The notes below the pieces were generated by a model, which searched no databases, was not told where the DNA came from, and worked only from the letters and a program-made list of their open reading frames with translations. Shown piece after piece: positions 1-4,950 of a DNA stretch of 5,027 nt. How positions within the stretch are numbered: the stretch's first letter is position 1; each line of letters starts with the position of its first letter. Position numbers and translations under genes: made by a program. This stretch comes from DASUFH01 sp036274645 (lineage in GTDB: Bacteria; Acidobacteriota; Terriglobia; 20CM-2-55-15): assembly GCA_036274645.1 (NCBI GenBank), contig DASUFH010000145.1, forward strand, positions 1 through 5,027. Reading direction: 5' to 3'.

Positions 1-378
1 CCCAAAAATGGGCACGTTCAGACGGCGCGCCATTTCGAGATACAGGGTCGAGAGCGTGATCGGAATGCCCGTTCGACGCTCGATGACATCGTTCAGAAAG
101 CTGTTTCGCGGGTCATAGTAGTTTTCGGTGTTTCCGTGGAATCCCAGCGTATCGAACAGCACGTTGTTGATCCTGTCGATTGTTTCCAGCGGCGCGTCGC
201 CAGCCTGCAGGGTGTCCCGGATCGACTCGGCCATGTCGTCGAGAAGATCAATGTATGGACGGACTTCCAGCTGGGGATATTCCTCGTTTGCCATCAACAG
301 GGCCGCTTCGGCGAGGGGGATTGCTCCATCCGGCAGGGTGACCAGTTGCTGGAACGTTTTTCGAGACCGAACACTCAT
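1..378 (-). CDS. SirB1-family transglutaminase-like protein, N-terminal 126 residues (cut by window edge)
   Basis: This reading frame is open from an ATG at 378 down to base 1, giving 126 residues with the 3' part outside the window. Residues about 70-126 carry the pattern typical of the SirB1/transglutaminase-like (Transglut_core2) family: a LNN-type helix with VLFDTLGFHGN, then YYDPRNSFLNDVIERRTGIP and ITLSTLYLEMARRLNVP. Residues 20-45 (AEAALLMANEEYPQLEV) match the family's N-terminal helix with its conserved EYP. The usual C-terminal part, beginning with a GIGFPGHF-like stretch, lies beyond the edge. Members occur widely in bacteria and their biochemical role is poorly defined; a protease-like or transglutaminase-like fold is known but I cannot infer an activity here. 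The frame stays open upstream of 378 without another ATG, and no strong ribosome binding site is seen, so the start is likely rather than certain. The gene is divergent from the ATP synthase operon. Confidence 0.85.
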   Translation of the reverse strand, partial: MSVRSRKTFQQLVTLPDGAIPLAEAALLMANEEYPQLEVRPYIDLLDDMAESIRDTLQAGDAPLETIDRINNVLFDTLGFHGNTENYYDPRNSFLNDVIERRTGIPITLSTLYLEMARRLNVPIFG

Positions 379-436
379 AAGGGCATGATAGAGGATTTGC
401 CGGGCAAAAGCGAAAGACCCGGGGGAGCATTGTGGG

Positions 437-536
437 TGTAGGGACGGTCCAGGGCCGCCCGGTGTTTTCGTGGTGAATTCTGATGAAACCAGGGGTTCCC
501 CTCCGAAACGTCGGGCGGTTAGACCGCCCCTACAGG
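437..536. repeat. Imperfect inverted-repeat element, MITE-like or REP-like
   Basis: The arm at 437-470 (begins TGTAGGGACGGTCCAGGG) pairs with the reverse complement of 504-536 (begins TGTAGGGGCGGTCTA). By hand alignment 26 of 34 columns match, with five transitions and three gap positions. Inside the right arm lies a perfect 7-bp hairpin, GGGCGGT (513-519) with ACCGCCC (523-529) and loop TAG. The 33 bases between the arms include the small palindrome GGGGTTCCCC. A related palindrome sits at 4955-4973, so this is probably a dispersed family in the genome. No open frame or transposase is linked to it. Mobility is an inference. Confidence 0.6.
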
Positions 537-582
537 CAGACGGGGACCCAGGGAGCGCGGTTGAGCGCCTCTTTCATTGTTC

Positions 583-629
583 TGACAATCGACGACAGAC
601 AGTGGACAATGGATAACCGGGGGCGGGTG
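583..629. repeat. Degenerate GACAAT/GGACAATGG-type intergenic repeat
   Basis: The run TGACAATCGACGACAGACAG followed by TGGACAATGGATAACCGGGG consists of decayed copies of a short GACAAT-like word. Its reverse complement resembles the TTGTCCGTTGTCCGCTGGC stretch at 4996-5014. Such low-complexity runs are seen between genes in many bacterial genomes. The function is unknown. Confidence 0.4.
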
Positions 630-677
630 GCGCTCTTTCCGTTGAGGGGTCTTGTGAAGAAAGCATCAAATAACCGC

Positions 678-706
678 GTGAACTTTTGCAACCGATCCTG
701 TATATT
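678..706 (+). promoter_or_regulatory. Possible promoter of the F0 ATP synthase operon
   Basis: A good -10-like hexamer TATATT (701-706), directly preceded by TG, lies about 80 bases before the first gene. At 17-bp spacing the -35 position holds GTGAAC (678-683), a poor match to TTGACA. Nothing better is visible between the repeats and the operon. The assignment rests mainly on the -10 and on position. Confidence 0.35.
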
Positions 707-784
707 CTCGGCCGGGAAAAACGGGTGGTGTGCCCGTGTGTGTATCCCGTGTGAGGCGGAAATAGCGGCGCGCGTGAGGCTCCA

Positions 785-1054
785 GTGAACGAACCGAAGG
801 TTCCGAACGAGGCCGATCGGGAAGCCAAAAGCTTCATCAGTCGCGCGTCCCGGGCGTTTCGGGACAATGTGGTTCAATCGGCCCCGTTGGCGGCGGCCAG
901 CTATGCGCTGATTGGAGCAATTATCCTGCTCGGTGGCATCGGATACGCGCTGGATCGATGGTGGGGCACGTCCCCCTGGTTTCTGCTTACCGGCTTGCTC
1001 GTTGGAATCGTCGTCGGTTTTTACGAACTGGCGAAGGCGGTCTGGCGGCAATGA
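785..1054 (+). CDS. atpZ: AtpZ-like F0F1 ATPase accessory protein (ATPase_gene1 family)
   Basis: This is an 89-residue protein with a charged N-terminus (1-30) and two membrane helices, about 38-56 (ASYALIGAIILLGGIGYAL) and 64-84. Between them is LDRWWGTSPWFLLTGLLVGI, the family hallmark (LD-x3-GTSPWF, then a Gly-rich second helix ending GFYEL). AtpZ and its partner AtpI precede the F0 genes in many bacteria. They have been implicated in c-ring assembly and, in alkaliphilic Bacillus, in Mg2+ uptake. The start is GTG at 785: an in-frame stop at 752-754 leaves no ATG or GTG further up, and GAGG at 776-779 is a ribosome binding site with 5-base spacing. The stop overlaps the next gene's start (ATGA at 1051-1054), indicating translational coupling. 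This is the first gene of the operon. The family call is firm; the exact role here is inferred. Confidence 0.88.
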   Translation: MNEPKVPNEADREAKSFISRASRAFRDNVVQSAPLAAASYALIGAIILLGGIGYALDRWWGTSPWFLLTGLLVGIVVGFYELAKAVWRQ

Positions 1055-1446
1055 TGAAGACAGACCCGCTGGAGCTGGACCGGCGAACCCCCTGGACGAT
1101 TGCGGGGATTGTTTTATGCTCGGCGGCCGCGATTGCGGCGGCTGGCGGGGAGATTCGCGCCGAGATCGTCTGCGGCATGCTCGGGCCGCTGCTGGCGGTA
1201 GGGGGCACGTGGATCCTGGTGGAGTCGGCCCGGAACAGACCGGAGGCCCTGCTGGGCCGGATGATCGCCGCGTTTGCGGTCAAGATGGTGTTTCTGGGCG
1301 CGTACGTGGCGGTGATGGTGAAGCTGGTGGGCGTGAAGCCCGTGCCTTTTGCGGTGAGTTTTGCGGGTTACTTTGTGGTCTTTTACTGGGTTGAAGCGCT
1401 GCATCTGAAGCGCGTATTGCAGGGCGGCAGGCCGCCGGCGTCATAG
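1051..1446 (+). CDS. atpI: AtpI-like ATP synthase subunit I (membrane assembly factor)
   Basis: The 131-residue product has four predicted membrane helices: about 14-32, 36-57, 69-93 and 99-116. The third, with RMIAAFAVKMVFLGAYVAV, and the fourth, FAGYFVVFYWVEALHLKRVL, resemble the ATP synthase I family by spacing and by the Lys in helix 3 followed by an aromatic-rich helix 4. AtpI is poorly conserved in sequence. It helps assemble the c-ring in Propionigenium-type and Bacillus enzymes but is not part of the core engine. I chose ATG 1051 because it overlaps the upstream stop as ATGA; an ATG at 1054 is an alternative, and the frame is also open back to 958 but that would overlap atpZ by nearly 100 bases. 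The protein ends 6 bases before atpB. Position between atpZ and atpB is the strongest support. Confidence 0.82.
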   Translation: MMKTDPLELDRRTPWTIAGIVLCSAAAIAAAGGEIRAEIVCGMLGPLLAVGGTWILVESARNRPEALLGRMIAAFAVKMVFLGAYVAVMVKLVGVKPVPFAVSFAGYFVVFYWVEALHLKRVLQGGRPPAS

Positions 1447-1452
1447 AGATCG

Positions 1453-2436
1453 ATGGCATTTTTGTTGAACTTCATATCGCTGTGTCAGGGAGCGGTCGCA
1501 GAACACGGGGCTGAAGCGGCCGAACACGTCGCAGAACACGCGGAACAGGCCGCCGAGGGTTTTAACGCTGGAGAAACGATCATTGGTCACGTCGCCAACG
1601 GCGCCCACCCGCTGATTCAGATCCCGCCGGTTTGTGGCATCGATTTTTCGGTGACGAAGCACGTGCTGATGCTGTGGATCGTCGCCTTTATCGTCGGCGT
1701 GGTCGTGATCGGGACCATACAGCGCAATCTCAGGAAGAACCGTGGGATTCCCTCCGGCTTCATGAATCTGCTGGAGTTTGTCGTCCTCTGGGTCCGCGAC
1801 GATATCGTCGAACCCAATGTCGGGAAGAAATGGGTCAAGGTCTGGGCGCCGTTGCTGCTGACGTTCTTCTTCTTCATCTTCGCGTCGAATCTGATCGGCC
1901 TGGTTCCCCTCTTCGATGTGATCGGCCTTCTGGATCACTATGTGCTGCATTCCGGTCCGGATTCGTTCATCGCCAGGGCCATCCACGGCGGCACGACGAC
2001 GACTGCCAATTTCAACGTAACGGCGGCCCTGGCCACGATTACGTTCTTTGCCATCATTCTGGCGGGCGTCAAGGCGCACGGCTTCTTCAAACACTGGAAA
2101 AACATGGTTCCCCATGGCCTGAACCCGCTGGTCTACATCATCCTGATTCCGATTGAGGTGATGGGGCTCTTTGTTCGCCCGTTTGCGCTGACCATGCGAC
2201 TGGCGGCCAATATGACGGGCGGGCACATTGCGATCCTGGCGCTGCTGTCGTTTGTCTTTCTGTTCACTGAAATGTTCCATCAGGCGCTGGTTGGCATCGG
2301 CGTGCAACTTCTGGTATCGATTCCGCTTGCTGTGGCGATCTCGGGACTGGAGATCATCGTCGTTATCGTTCAGGCGTACGTGTTCACACTTTTGACGGCC
2401 GTGTTCATCGGCATGGCCATTCACGTTCATCATTAG
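1453..2436 (+). CDS. atpB: F-type ATP synthase subunit a (F0 proton channel)
   Basis: This 327-residue protein forms the half-channels that carry ions to and from the c-ring. The essential arginine is R249 in FALTMRLAANMTGGH, aligned with E. coli R210. Q307 in IIVVIVQAYVFTLL aligns with E. coli Q252. The positions of E. coli E219 and H245 hold H258 and E300, a reciprocal swap known from many subunits a. Membrane helices lie at about 69-88, 131-153, 189-208, 222-245, 255-277 and 281-320. The N-terminus is longer than in E. coli: a signal-like hydrophobic start (1-16) is followed by an 11-residue tandem repeat (VAEHGAEAAEH, VAEHAEQAAEG; residues 15-36) rich in His and Glu. The C-terminus ends HVHH. 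The ribosome binding site is weak (AGAG, 4-base spacing), so translation may depend on coupling with atpI, 6 bases upstream. Confidence 0.96.
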   Translation: MAFLLNFISLCQGAVAEHGAEAAEHVAEHAEQAAEGFNAGETIIGHVANGAHPLIQIPPVCGIDFSVTKHVLMLWIVAFIVGVVVIGTIQRNLRKNRGIPSGFMNLLEFVVLWVRDDIVEPNVGKKWVKVWAPLLLTFFFFIFASNLIGLVPLFDVIGLLDHYVLHSGPDSFIARAIHGGTTTTANFNVTAALATITFFAIILAGVKAHGFFKHWKNMVPHGLNPLVYIILIPIEVMGLFVRPFALTMRLAANMTGGHIAILALLSFVFLFTEMFHQALVGIGVQLLVSIPLAVAISGLEIIVVIVQAYVFTLLTAVFIGMAIHVHH

Positions 2437-2456
2437 AAACTACGGAGGATTCGAGA

Positions 2457-2681
2457 ATGGAAGTTCTGCATTATCTGGGCGCCGCAATCGGTCTGGGCCT
2501 GATTGTCATCGGCGCCGCTTCGGGGATCAGCAAGCTGGCTGTGGCCGCCGCGGAAGGCGTGGCGCGTCAGCCGAGCGCTGCCGGCAGCATCACCGGAGCT
2601 GTCAACCTTCCCCTGTTCCTGCTGGAAGGCGTGGCGATTCTGGCGGAAGTGTTTGTGCTTCTCATCGTGCTGTTGAAGTAA
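2457..2681 (+). CDS. atpE: F-type ATP synthase subunit c (rotor ring)
   Basis: This 74-residue hairpin of two membrane helices has the family loop ARQPSAAG (36-43). The ion-carrying carboxylate is E57 in LFLLEGVAIL, 18 residues after the loop proline as in typical c subunits. The residues aligning with Ilyobacter tartaricus Na+ ligands Q32 and S66 are I24 and G58, so proton rather than sodium coupling is expected. The helix 1 glycine motif is altered: the positions hold V17, G19, A21, G23 and S25 instead of all glycine. Helix 2 also carries P52 and a second acidic residue, E64, one to two turns after E57. The gene has a strong ribosome binding site, GGAGG at 2444-2448 with 8-base spacing, the best in the operon, fitting the need for many copies of c per complex. 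It starts 20 bases after atpB. Confidence 0.96.
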   Translation: MEVLHYLGAAIGLGLIVIGAASGISKLAVAAAEGVARQPSAAGSITGAVNLPLFLLEGVAILAEVFVLLIVLLK

Positions 2682-2703
2682 CCAAACGGAAGAAGGATCG
2701 CGT

Positions 2704-3204
2704 ATGAATCCACTGGTTCACGTCGAGCCCGGACTATTCATCTGGGCCATCGTCGTTTTCCTGGTACTGCTGGCTCTGCTGACGAAGTTTGGATGGAAGC
2801 CCCTTCTGGAGGCCCTGGCGGCGCGGGAAGAGACGATCCGTAAATCGCTCGATCACGCCCAAAAGACGAAGGAAGAACTGGAGCGCGTGCAGCAGGAATC
2901 CGCGCGAATTCTGCAGCAGGCGCGAATCGACGCGGAGGGAGTGTTGTCCCGCAGCCGGTCGGACGCCGAAAGGCTGGGAGCGGAACTGCGGCAGAAGGCG
3001 CGGGAGGAGTCCGACGCCATTGTTCGCAACGCGCAGCGGCAGATTCAGGTGGAAACCCGTCGCGCGCTCGATGAGATCCGCAACGAAGCCGTTGATCTTT
3101 CCGTGACCATCGCCGGAAAGCTGCTCGAACGGCACGTGAACCGGCAGGACAACGAGCGCCTGATCGATCAGACCCTGAACGCGATCGCCGCCAGCAAACA
3201 GTAG
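2704..3204 (+). CDS. atpF: F-type ATP synthase subunit b (peripheral stalk)
   Basis: The 166-residue product has one N-terminal membrane helix (about 9-27, PGLFIWAIVVFLVLLALL). Next comes the family's KFGWKPLLEALAAREETI segment (28-45), then a long charged coiled-coil helix (about 46-127) and the C-terminal delta-binding region (EAVDLSVTIAGKLLERHV, 128-145). Subunit b anchors the stator to F1 and dimerises. Only one b gene is present, with no b' copy next to it, so a homodimer is likely. The ribosome binding site is AAGGA at 2693-2697, 6 bases before ATG, and the gap to atpE is 22 bases. The length is ordinary for the family. In most operons atpH, atpA, atpG, atpD and atpC would follow; here they do not. 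The last 14 bases, encoding the C-terminal Ser-Lys-Gln and the stop, are the start of a 46-bp tandem repeat. Confidence 0.96.
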   Translation: MNPLVHVEPGLFIWAIVVFLVLLALLTKFGWKPLLEALAAREETIRKSLDHAQKTKEELERVQQESARILQQARIDAEGVLSRSRSDAERLGAELRQKAREESDAIVRNAQRQIQVETRRALDEIRNEAVDLSVTIAGKLLERHVNRQDNERLIDQTLNAIAASKQ

Positions 3205-3379
3205 AGGTCAACGACCACAGGGCGGCGATCCCGCCGCCAGCGAGCAGTAGAGGTCAACGACCACAGGGCGGCGATCCCGCCGCCAGCAAACAGTAGCCTT
3301 CAACGACCACAGGGCGGCGATCCCGCCGCCAGCGAGCAGTAGCCCGTTTTCAAACTACCAGGGCGGCAATCCTGCCGCC
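3191..3379. repeat. 46-bp tandem repeat with hairpin, overlapping the end of atpF (three units plus a divergent fourth)
   Basis: Units begin with CCAGC[AAA/GAG]CAGTAG at 3191, 3237, 3283 and 3329, a constant 46-bp period. Units 1 and 2 differ at two bases; unit 3 differs further at AGG to CCT. Unit 4 is degenerate, with small insertions. The first 14 bases of unit 1 are the end of the atpF coding sequence and its stop. Each unit holds GGCGGC-GATCCC-GCCGCC, a 6-bp GC stem with a 6-base loop (3221-3238, 3267-3284, 3313-3330). Unit 4 has a 7-bp version (3362-3379). There are no unique spacers, so this is not a CRISPR array. It fills the 183-bp gap between the convergent atpF and yjbQ genes and may block transcription from either side. 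Confidence 0.9.
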
Positions 3380-3388
3380 TTGAATTTT
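3362..3388 (+). terminator. Possible rho-independent terminator of the F0 operon
   Basis: GGCGGCA (3362-3368) pairs with TGCCGCC (3373-3379) around the loop ATCC. It is followed by TTGAATTTT, a broken T tract. It is the last of four related hairpins and the only one followed by T-rich sequence. It ends at the stop codon of the convergent yjbQ gene. The weak T run makes efficiency uncertain. Confidence 0.5.
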
Positions 3389-3882
3389 CAACTCCAGTCC
3401 TCGGATTGCCCCACCACGTTTATCGAGAACGCGCGTTTCCGCGCGCCGTCGAGTTCGACCAGAAAGATCCGCTGCCACTGCCCTAACTGAAGACGCCCGT
3501 CCCAGATATTCAGGCTTTCCGATGTCCGGAGGAACATCGCTTTGCAGTGGGCGTGGCCATTCGGCCGCTCGTCCGGTCCCAGGTTCACGGTCCGGACATC
3601 GAACGCGTCGTGACGGTATTCGTCGCTCCGCGGCGCCAGGCGCTCGAGGACACGTTTCATGTCGTCGATGAGCAGCGGCTCATGTTCGTTCACGATGATC
3701 GCCGCGGTCGTGTGCGCGCTCTGTACATTGACGATTCCTCTGCGGACGCCGGAGGCCGTCACCACATCCACGACCCGATCCGTGATGTCGATGAACACGA
3801 GGCACGCCGTGGTTTCAACTTCGAACGCGGCATGATCCGCGACCGGCGAGCCGGCTGTAAATATTCCGGGGTGGGCTGACAT
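3388..3882 (-). CDS. yjbQ: YjbQ-family (UPF0047) protein
   Basis: The 164-residue product matches the YjbQ/UPF0047 family along most of its length. Visible signatures are SAHTTAAIIVNEHEPLLIDD (55-74), H91 in YRHDAF, NGHAHCKAMFL (108-118) and DGRLQLGQWQRIFLVELDG (128-146). The conserved histidines H57, H91, H110 and H112 with N65-E66 form the putative active or metal site. E. coli YjbQ has weak thiamin phosphate synthase activity, but the physiological role is not settled, and no thiamin gene is nearby. The protein is some 20 residues longer than the usual 140 or so, mainly at the N-terminus. ATG 3882 has a good ribosome binding site, AGGAG (3891-3895) at 8-base spacing. The gene lies 58 bases after the regulator on the same strand and could be co-transcribed with it or use its own promoter. 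It is convergent with atpF. Confidence 0.92.
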   Translation of the reverse strand: MSAHPGIFTAGSPVADHAAFEVETTACLVFIDITDRVVDVVTASGVRRGIVNVQSAHTTAAIIVNEHEPLLIDDMKRVLERLAPRSDEYRHDAFDVRTVNLGPDERPNGHAHCKAMFLRTSESLNIWDGRLQLGQWQRIFLVELDGARKRAFSINVVGQSEDWS

Positions 3883-3893
3883 TTCCTGGACTC

Positions 3894-3910
3894 CTTTTAT
3901 AGAAAGTACT
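3894..3910 (-). promoter_or_regulatory. Putative operator copy upstream of yjbQ
   Basis: Read on the minus strand this is AGTACTTTCTATAAAAG, sharing AGTACTTNNNATAAAAG with the copy at 4915-4931. It lies 12 bases before the yjbQ start and overlaps the ribosome binding site by two bases. Just upstream on the minus strand is a related TACTTTATACT, whose TATACT could serve as a -10. A regulator bound here could block yjbQ transcription or its early elongation. The binding protein is not known; the neighbouring winged-helix regulator is the natural candidate. Confidence 0.5.
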
Positions 3911-3940
3911 CTTCAGTATAAAGTAACGCTCCAAATTTTT

Positions 3941-4294
3941 TTACGGATCGCGCGCCGCGTCGATCAGCGCCTGCATATGGTCCAGGTAGCGTTCCAGAGC
4001 GCGGCGTCCGGTGGCGGTGAGACGGTATTCGGTCCGGGGAATCCGCCCGTCGAAAGTCTTGGCGCAGGAAATGTATTTCGCCTCTTCGAGTTTCCGGGTG
4101 TGGACGCTGATGTTGCCGTCGGTGCTTTTGAGCAGTTCCTTCAGATCGTTGAACGTGAGCGACTCGCTGGCCGCGAGCGCGCTGACGATGCCGAGGCGCA
4201 TGCGTTCGTGGATCAGACGATCAAGATCCGGCGCTTTTTCCGCCGGATGGGGCGAACGTGGTCGGTCCTGCTTGATGGTGTTCGCTTTAGCCAC
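3941..4294 (-). CDS. Small winged-helix transcriptional regulator (HTH_34-like)
   Basis: This is a 117-residue DNA-binding protein with no ligand domain. After a basic, disordered-looking N-terminus (1-22), LDRLIHERMRLGIVSALA (24-41) forms the first helix. LTFNDLKELLKSTDGNISVHTRKLEEAKYI (46-75) is the helix-turn-helix, with the recognition helix at about 59-71, and a wing follows at about 76-92 (KTFDGRIPRTEYRLT). The C-terminal helix GRRALERYLDHMQALIDAA (96-114) probably makes the dimer. This layout fits the winged-helix HTH_34 family, related to MarR and ArsR. The start is GTG at 4294, with GGAGG at 4299-4303 placed inside the upstream gene. It overlaps the membrane-protein gene by 8 bases, so the two are probably translationally coupled. 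No cysteine pair typical of metal-sensing ArsR proteins is seen. The regulated genes are inferred to be its own operon. Confidence 0.87.
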   Translation of the reverse strand: MAKANTIKQDRPRSPHPAEKAPDLDRLIHERMRLGIVSALAASESLTFNDLKELLKSTDGNISVHTRKLEEAKYISCAKTFDGRIPRTEYRLTATGRRALERYLDHMQALIDAARDP

Positions 4295-4889
4295 CGTGCC
4301 TCCGGGCGATGAGCGCGCCGAAGATGACGTGCAGAACGCCGAACCCCGCGGCCATGAAAATCGTTCCCCAGGAGGCCGGACAGGCGAGCGCGACCGCTCC
4401 CAGCGCCATGAAGGCCAGTCCCATGACGGCGACGATACGAATGGAGAAGGCGCCGGCCGTAATGACGCCCGCGCCGTAGAGCAGCAGCCACGCGCCGGGC
4501 AGCAGCCCGGCCAGGCCGGCGCGGAACAGCGCCGGAGTCAACGCCGCCGCCGCGGTGAAGGAGGGCGCCAGGTTGAGCGCAAACTTTCGCCCGGGGCCCG
4601 CGAACAGGCGCATGCCGGCGGCGCGCGCCTTGCGGTGACTGGCCCACGTCCAGATGGCGCAGGAGACGGCGGCCGCGGCTATCCATGACCAGAGCCATAC
4701 GCTGTCAAAGGCGCGGCTCCGAACAACAACGGCTGTAACGACGCCAATAACGCCCACCGCCACGCCGCAGCGGCCCGATACGGCCGTAAATGAGACGGCG
4801 CGCTCCATTGTTTCCCGGATGAAACGGATGTTGTCCATGGCGTGATCGTGCAGCGCCGGGACCGGTTCGAGATGTCGTTGCGCGTTCAT
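4287..4889 (-). CDS. Six-helix integral membrane protein of unknown function, paired with winged-helix regulator
   Basis: I do not recognise a named family. The 200-residue product starts with a soluble segment (1-33) containing ALHDHAMDNIRFIRETMERA, predicted as an amphipathic helix. About six membrane helices follow, near 42-57, 66-84, 107-124, 128-147, 149-171 and 175-195. A polar loop, SHRKARAAGMRLFAGPGRKF (84-103), is basic and so likely cytoplasmic. No catalytic motif, signal peptide or transporter signature is visible. Similar membrane proteins encoded just before an HTH_34-type regulator are, as I recall, common in diverse environmental bacteria, suggesting a two-gene module, but its function is unknown to me. 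ATG 4889 has a closely spaced GAGG, and the predicted promoter would start transcription almost at the ATG, so translation may be nearly leaderless. Confidence 0.8.
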   Translation of the reverse strand: MNAQRHLEPVPALHDHAMDNIRFIRETMERAVSFTAVSGRCGVAVGVIGVVTAVVVRSRAFDSVWLWSWIAAAAVSCAIWTWASHRKARAAGMRLFAGPGRKFALNLAPSFTAAAALTPALFRAGLAGLLPGAWLLLYGAGVITAGAFSIRIVAVMGLAFMALGAVALACPASWGTIFMAAGFGVLHVIFGALIARRHGG

Positions 4890-4897
4890 CGCCTCGA

Positions 4898-4926
4898 ATG
4901 ATGAAGAGGGGGTGCTTTTATGTCAA
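4898..4926 (-). promoter_or_regulatory. Promoter of the membrane protein-regulator operon
   Basis: On the minus strand a perfect -35 TTGACA (4926-4921) is followed, after 17 bases, by CATCAT (4903-4898), a 4 of 6 match to TATAAT. Transcription would begin near 4891, only a couple of bases before the ATG at 4889. The -35 box lies inside the putative operator at 4915-4931, a position well suited to repression. Confidence 0.55.
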
Positions 4927-4931
4927 GTACT
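4915..4931 (-). promoter_or_regulatory. Putative operator copy upstream of the membrane protein-regulator operon
   Basis: Read on the minus strand this is AGTACTTGACATAAAAG, identical at 14 of 17 positions to the copy before yjbQ, with the three differences contiguous. It is preceded by AA, giving the palindrome AAGTACTT (4925-4932) that would suit a dimeric winged-helix protein. It covers the TTGACA -35 box. Confidence 0.5.
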
Positions 4932-4950
4932 TTGTGTGGAAAAGCAGATT

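Larger units (their letters stand above)
379..784. other. Intergenic region between divergent SirB1-like gene and ATP synthase operon
   Basis: These 406 bases carry no gene I can support. They contain an imperfect inverted-repeat element (437-536), a small ATTGT/ACAAT inverted repeat (576-589) leading into a degenerate GACAATGG-type repeat (583-629), a possible promoter (678-706), and two short direct repeats just before the first gene: CCCGTGTG at 733-740 and 746-753, and GTGAGGC at 751-757 and 774-780. Open frames crossing this stretch run through the repeats and lack recognisable protein features. Confidence 0.7.

Noticed and set aside
686..706. TTGCAA as the -35 box for TATATT
   Set aside because: The spacing is only 9 bases, too short for a sigma-70-type promoter.
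483..788. Plus-strand open frame of 101 codons upstream of atpZ
   Set aside because: It crosses the palindrome, the degenerate repeat and the putative promoter, has no clear ribosome binding site, and its product resembles nothing I recognise.
530..1051. Minus-strand open frame of 173 codons
   Set aside because: It overlaps the antisense of atpZ and the repeats; its sequence looks like a shadow of non-coding and opposite-strand DNA.
1441..2433. Minus-strand open frame of 330 codons
   Set aside because: It lies wholly antisense to atpB, is full of His, Asp, Arg and Gln with no hydrophobic core, and is a codon-composition shadow of a membrane protein gene.
3191..3379. CRISPR array
   Set aside because: The 46-bp units are contiguous with no unique spacers, and the first unit is part of atpF.
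3205..3387. Remnant of atpH or another F1 gene after atpF
   Set aside because: The whole stretch is explained by repeat units and a hairpin; no delta-subunit-like residues appear in any frame.
4011..4688. Plus-strand open frame of 225 codons
   Set aside because: It is antisense to both the regulator and the membrane protein genes, and its second half is low-complexity Arg/Gly/Gln/Ala typical of a GC-rich shadow frame.
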